Below, one piece after another: positions 58,700 through 64,000 of a stretch of DNA of 64,000 bases; within the stretch, counting starts at the first letter, position 1; every line of letters starts with the position of its first letter. The stretch is from Chamaecrista fasciculata. Lineage: Eukaryota > Streptophyta > Magnoliopsida > Fabales > Fabaceae. The position numbers and the translations under genes are program-made. The notes beneath the pieces are model-generated. The model searched no databases, was not told where the DNA came from, and saw only the letters and a program-made list of their open reading frames with translations. The stretch is from assembly GCA_003254925.1 (NCBI GenBank), contig QANZ01005755.1:252236-316235 (forward strand), given 5' to 3'.

Positions 58700-61340
58700 T
58701 GTGGGACAAAAGGACAAGCCTATGTCTTAAGTTTTTAACCCAAAAACCAATTTTTTTATTATTGTGTGAATTGAAGGACGTGAGAGGGGTGTTATAGGGG
58801 TTAGTTGTGACTTGTGACTTGTGAACTTGTGAGGTGAGGACTCAAGTCTCAAGGACATGTTGGGAGCCAAGTCGTTTGGTTTTACAGCTGAATGTTGTCC
58901 TCACGAAGGACAGCTTGGTCCCTCTATACATCTCTCTCTCTCTAAACCATACTTTTGTCTAAACGTACTGTACTATCAAGTAGCATCCTTGAAATTTCCA
59001 AGGTTGCCTTTTAACTATTTTAACCATGCATTGCTTCTGGGGATTCCATGTTTTTGGCAGTAAATATGATACCAAACAGTGAAACCATACCCAACAATTA
59101 AACAGTACGCAAACCCCTTTTCTCAGACGTAAGGGTGCTGTAAAGTAAAGACTTTTAGCCCTATGTAAGCAAGCACTAACCATGAGGCCTTACTCCTTAG
59201 GCTTAGGTTCTACTCATCCTACACCTACACCTAGTACTTCGGTTCTTTCAAATTCAAAGTGTCACCCATCTTCATTTCGGGATAAAAAGTATCATTTGCA
59301 TATAATAAAGTAAGACATTAGACATTTTAAATTCTGTAAACGTTTTTACAAGTAGAAAACTTATTGGTACCCGTAGTTCCTAATTAATCTATAGTAGCCG
59401 TATTCATTCGTTTAAACTGCCAAGTTTGAAAAATACAGATTTTGCTTCCTTCAATTTGTGTTTTTTTTTAAAAAAGAAAAACAGATTTTGCGGTGTCCCA
59501 TGCTTTTGGAGTGTTTGACACAAATTTCCAGTCTCCTGTTGAAGCTTCGAGATTGCCAGTATACACACAGATATTGGGGAAAAAATAGCTAAAACTAGAG
59601 ATATGAAGATATAAAGAGAATAATGTAGACCATATAAATTGTAACTTCTCCAGGTCTTGATTCCAATTAGTAATTACGCTGATAATCATAACACAATCGA
59701 CCGACAATATTATATGCCCTTTTAATTGGGTTGAATCCTATAAGAACAAAAGAAAAGAAAAGAGCTACCCACTTGGTCAATTAAATTCACTGCTTAGGGA
59801 ATAGGGATGGATACATATTATTGAAGGGAGACGTACAAAGGCTTGAACGTGAGGGTGAGACTTGAGAGTGAGAGTGTTGGTCTTGTTGATTGCTGGGGCA
59901 GTGACAACTGAATATGTATTAGTGTATTACTTCACACTTCACATGCATTCATCTTTTGGTAAACCAGTTTCGAGTTCACTTTATGGTACTGTCCTTTATT
60001 TCCCCTTTCTTTTCTAACTTCCTCTGAAACATAGAATGCCTATGTATGCATGTATGTCCCTTAAATCTATGTGGTTAAAGGATAATATGGGCAATTGAGT
60101 GAGTGTGTTTGTGTTATAAACTGTGATCATTTGAATACATTATTGGCACTAATTATTGTATGGCAGAGATGATTGCATATAGTAAGCTCTTACGGTTCTT
60201 GTACCCCGGCCCTCTTGTGAGTAGCTATGGTACAATAAATATTATGCAGGGACCAATAAGTCAAGCTGCATTTAACGTTATACAGATAACATTCAGTTGA
60301 CATGTGCTGCTTGCTTGATCGATCCATTTCTCCAATCCTTCACAAGTCATGCCTACAATAACATTAATTTTGTATTCAACATATCAACCTCCAAAGCTAA
60401 AGCCTAAAGGGGTATGGTGTAAAATCCAAAACCAAATGCTTGGCAATATTGTGAAGAAATAGAAATAGGGATATTTCATTTCGCATTAAAGATGAATGAA
60501 AGTACGTGTGTATAGTGTAGATGATGGGGGGGAAGAGTCACATGCTCATTTTGTTGGCTTGTACAGACAAGGGGATTGGAAGATGAGGTGGTCCTGGTTC
60601 CACTCAAACACAGCACTAGCAACAAACGGCATTAGTCATTGTCAAAATAAATTGGTTGCTCCAAGCTATAGCTAGCTAGCTAGGTACCTTCTTTAATTTG
60701 CAGTTGCAGAATATACAATATATACAACTAATTAGCTAACCCCTTCCCCATGTTCTAAGGCCAATACTACCCATTTTGAAATCCATGACTTTTCTTTCTA
60801 TGCTATATATTGCTATATGTGTCACACTTCTACCACTTGATTCCGCATCTCAATTGAAGGTACCTTTGTTGTACACTTGTACCTACCCAACTCTAGGCTT
60901 AACCACATCCACGTTATCAACTTATCATCATTCTTCATGCTTTACTCTATATTACATGACATTACATCCACCACTATTGGCCATCACAATTCTCAACCTC
61001 CCCCTACTTCTTGTTTTAAAGCTCAACATTTATTATAAAAAAAAAAAAAACAAATTCCATTTAAATACGTACACACAGTACCCAGTTGGTATATGTCTCG
61101 AAATTTCTTCCTAACTTAATAATCTTAATTAGTTCACCCTACTCTGTGAATGAATTTACATTGCATGCTGCAGAATCTATCATTTGTACACCTAACCATG
61201 ATAATGACACAATGACCTCTTTGTAACTTCTAGGAAATAACCCCACCCATTCAAAAAAAATGATCAGAGAATAAGGATAGCAAAAGAAGAGGTTGGAACA
61301 GGGGACTTGGCGCAGGTTTCATATGTAATTCGACGAGCTT
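58700..61340. other. Intergenic, no gene recognised
   Basis: Includes the upstream region of the - strand SAUR, with tandem gtgacttgt units at about 58805-58830. Frames at 58857, 58959, 59468 and 60776 have no known domains. Confidence 0.5.
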
Positions 61341-61342
61341 TA

Positions 61343-62705
61343 GGGTCTGTTTGGGTGGCCATTATCTTTTTATTACAATTTTATTATCCCCATTTTCGTG
61401 CTATATGGGTGTTTGTTTTCCAATTATAAAGTCATTACAAAAATATCACTTCATTACAAACTCATTTCATTACATATTTCATATTCAATTACTAACATAC
61501 CCCTACTCAAATACCTATAATTACCTATACTCTAATACAAATATAAAAAAACTATTTAGCAAAATAGTAATTTTCAATACCCTCATTTATTACACTTACA
61601 ACTTTCTCTCTCCACTCATCATTTTTTCTTTTTTCTTCCTCTTTTTCTTATTCACCCCCTCTCTCTCACATATATATTTTATAATTAATATATATATATA
61701 CATTTCGGCCAAATATATATATATACATATTATAATAATATAATGTGTATATATATTTTAATATATATATATATGCCACACACTCACGTATTCATATATA
61801 TAATATAATAATATATAAATATTTTTTATTTTATAAATATATTATATTATACTATATATAATTTATAATTTATATTAATTTAAAATAAAATAATTCAACT
61901 CATGTTATTTACATTTTAGTCCATGATATAAAATATATAATTCAGACGCCAAAAATATACATTTTGGTCTCTCCTCCAGTATATATATGGGTATACGAGA
62001 GAGGCAGATAGTGGAAGAAGAGTGGATGGTGCGATGTGCTCATGCGTGAAGATCAACGGTCATATTATTACCCACAAAAAGACAAACCGTTTTGATTAAT
62101 ATATAATTTTTGGTCCCACATTTTTTTCGTGGATAACATTTTGGTCCTTCAATTTATTTTTTGGAGGAAAGTTTGCAATATAGAAACCCAATCATTGATG
62201 AATGCAATTTTTTACGGGTCAAGAGATATATTTCACTTTCGTAAGGACCGATTCGTTCAATTTATATAAAATCATAGACCAAATGGTAGGTTTTTAAAAA
62301 TTTTCATGTTATTTACATTTTGGTCCTTTCATTTCATTACATAGTACTACTCCAACCTTCATTACAAATATTCACATCTAGCACAAATTCCGAGACAATT
62401 TCATTATCATTTCATTTCATAACCACCACAACCAAAAAGTCAAAATATTATTTTTTTTATTTCTATCTATTTTCATTATCAATTATCAATTCTACCCCTA
62501 TACAATTTAAAAAAACCATATATTTATTTCAACCAACCACAATCATTACATACCCTTTCTCATAATTTCACATCCTATTTTTTTCATTACATCTCAAACT
62601 AATCCAAACACCATTTTCATTACATTTTCATCACATAATTTTCTCATTACCATTTCATTACATAAAATCATCATTTCATTACATACTTATAATCCAAATA
62701 CACCC
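61343..62705. mobile_element. PIF/Harbinger (Tourist-like) non-autonomous element
   Basis: A 1363-bp segment that starts GGGTCTGTTTGG and ends CCAAATACACCC, flanked by TTA on both sides (61340-61342 and 62706-62708). GG..GTTTGG ends with a TTA/TAA 3-bp target duplication mark Tourist-like PIF/Harbinger elements. The outer thirds are packed with tttcattaca units. The centre has AT tracts and an 18-bp direct repeat tcatgttatttacatttt (61900-61917 and 62304-62321). Open frames within it (61351, 62320) are low-complexity artefacts. No transposase. Confidence 0.68.
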
Positions 62706-62708
62706 TTA

Positions 62709-64000
62709 ATATCTTTGACTTGCAGGAGTAGCAGTTCAAGAAATAGGAGAGTCGTGAAAAACTTTATTGACCAGTCCCCTCAGTCAGTATTCAGAAAAAG
62801 CTCTCAAGTTATTATATATGAGGACTGAACAAATTCACCATTCATGAGTTCACCATATATAAAAAGGATGCTTAAAATAGAGAGTGTATGTGAACCAAAA
62901 GGTAGAGTGGGGCATGGTAATGGACTAATGGTATTAAACTATATTGGTGTGTGAGAGAGAGGCTCAGTCTCCAATACAAGCGAACCATGTACTAAGAATG
63001 AGATTGATAATTGATATTTGATACCAAGAGGGACAACAAACACATGCACGGAACAGGAAATACGAAATGTGACCCTACATAACTCTACGTACGAAATGCA
63101 CTGACTGGGACTGCTTAACTAATTACCCACGCCAAATCTCAATGCAATTGCATATACAAAAAACCTTTTTCTCTGCCTTCTACCCTCTCTTGATGAGAGC
63201 ACATGTAGGCATGTTACTTTTGCACTCTAAAGCTGAATACATAAGGGGCCTTTAAGTGTCAGCATCCAACAACTTCTCTCTATTTCACCAAACATCATTC
63301 AAATTCAAAGCCACACAATTCACCTAAATTTAGACTACAAACAATAGAGACTTAACTACTCTTCCATGACCGTTTATGCCACATTTGTTTTTATTGCTTC
63401 TATAATTATATCACTTGTAAGCAAATCAAAACATGGATCTAGTGTATATATATAACATCACATCAGTGAAATTAAATGGGGATTGAGGATTGATTTAACT
63501 TGTCCAAGAATTAATATCTGTAACAGTCTAACAGAACATCATATCATAAATTGGTTGGAAACAGATGTAGATCGATAGAAACATATAAACTATATATATT
63601 CATTCATCCCTAATACTTTGACCTGGGCTGCAATATAATTAACTCATTATGATCTGTTAGAAGTACTAGTAGAGGAAAATGAAAAAGGCCCCATCAGGAA
63701 TCACGCGCGACTTTATATTACGGATGTACCTCCACCATGTACAGAAACAAAACAAGTGATGCTGTATAACAGAAATATCGTATGAAACCATGTAGCTAGC
63801 TTACAATCAAAGTTGACTCCTAATAGGGAACATGGTTGTACCCATCTGGGCCACATCAAAAACAAAAATGTATATATGTTCGATAATAATGGTAAGGATC
63901 CTCGCTCACAGCCACAGAACTATTGTAATTCAAGACAATTTGAGAAATATGAGAGTAAATTAAAGGTGAAAATACATGATTAACTTACCTTGTGAAATGA
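62709..64000. other. Intergenic, no gene recognised
   Basis: Mixed-complexity non-coding DNA to the window edge. No gene start or end is visible, so the next gene lies outside. Confidence 0.5.

Noticed and set aside
1-64000. CRISPR arrays, operons, phage or viral genes
   Set aside because: There are no regularly spaced identical repeats and no prokaryotic gene organisation. The repeats found have transposon termini, and no viral protein similarity was seen.
1-64000. microRNA precursors
   Set aside because: I looked for mature sequences of common conserved plant miRNA families and saw none. The hairpins found are transposon arms.

Overview
The window reads as nuclear DNA of a eudicot plant. 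It is AT-rich, its one split gene has GT..AG introns, and its three recognisable genes belong to plant-only families (SAUR and filament-like plant protein). Everything between them is plant-type transposon debris: Mutator-like foldbacks, Helitron-like, Stowaway, PIF/Harbinger and hAT elements, L1-type LINE tails and tRNA-derived SINEs. I cannot name the species. There are no bacterial, phage or CRISPR features. Layout: 1-21 kb is gene-free, with non-autonomous repeats separated by unremarkable AT-rich DNA. At 21.35-21.82 kb lies an intact single-exon SAUR gene on the + strand (156 aa, SAUR53-type). From 23 to 28 kb is a mobile-element cluster: a MULE-type MITE, a LINE ORF2 fragment, a 1.5-kb Mutator-like element with a solo LTR nested inside it, and a 1.2-kb Pack-MULE carrying a broken host-gene fragment. 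28-48 kb is again intergenic, with SINEs, LINE tails and several foldback elements, some with single-N assembly scars. At 48.0-53.6 kb is a filament-like plant protein gene (FPP4/FPP6 type) on the + strand, with five coding exons, a probable 5'-UTR exon and a 1092-aa coiled-coil product. At 58.19-58.51 kb is a second intact SAUR gene, on the - strand (104 aa, SAUR50/54-type), with a TATA box and an auxin-response-element core upstream. The right end holds a PIF/Harbinger-like 1.36-kb element and unremarkable intergenic DNA. The order SAUR53-like, FPP4/6-like, SAUR50/54-like matches, from memory, Arabidopsis At1g19840-At1g19835-At1g19830. The locus is therefore probably a conserved microsyntenic block, and ARF5/MONOPTEROS (At1g19850) would be expected beyond the left edge. 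The two SAURs are expected to act in auxin-responsive, PP2C.D-dependent acid growth, and the FPP is a cytoskeleton- or nuclear-envelope-related coiled-coil protein. No shared pathway can be shown from sequence alone. The most informative findings are terminal structures with target-site duplications (TSDs) read directly from the sequence. They include four LINE insertions that consist of little more than a poly(A) tail, three 180-bp Helitron-like copies, a Pack-MULE holding a frameshifted beta-propeller fragment, and a solo LTR inside a MULE.
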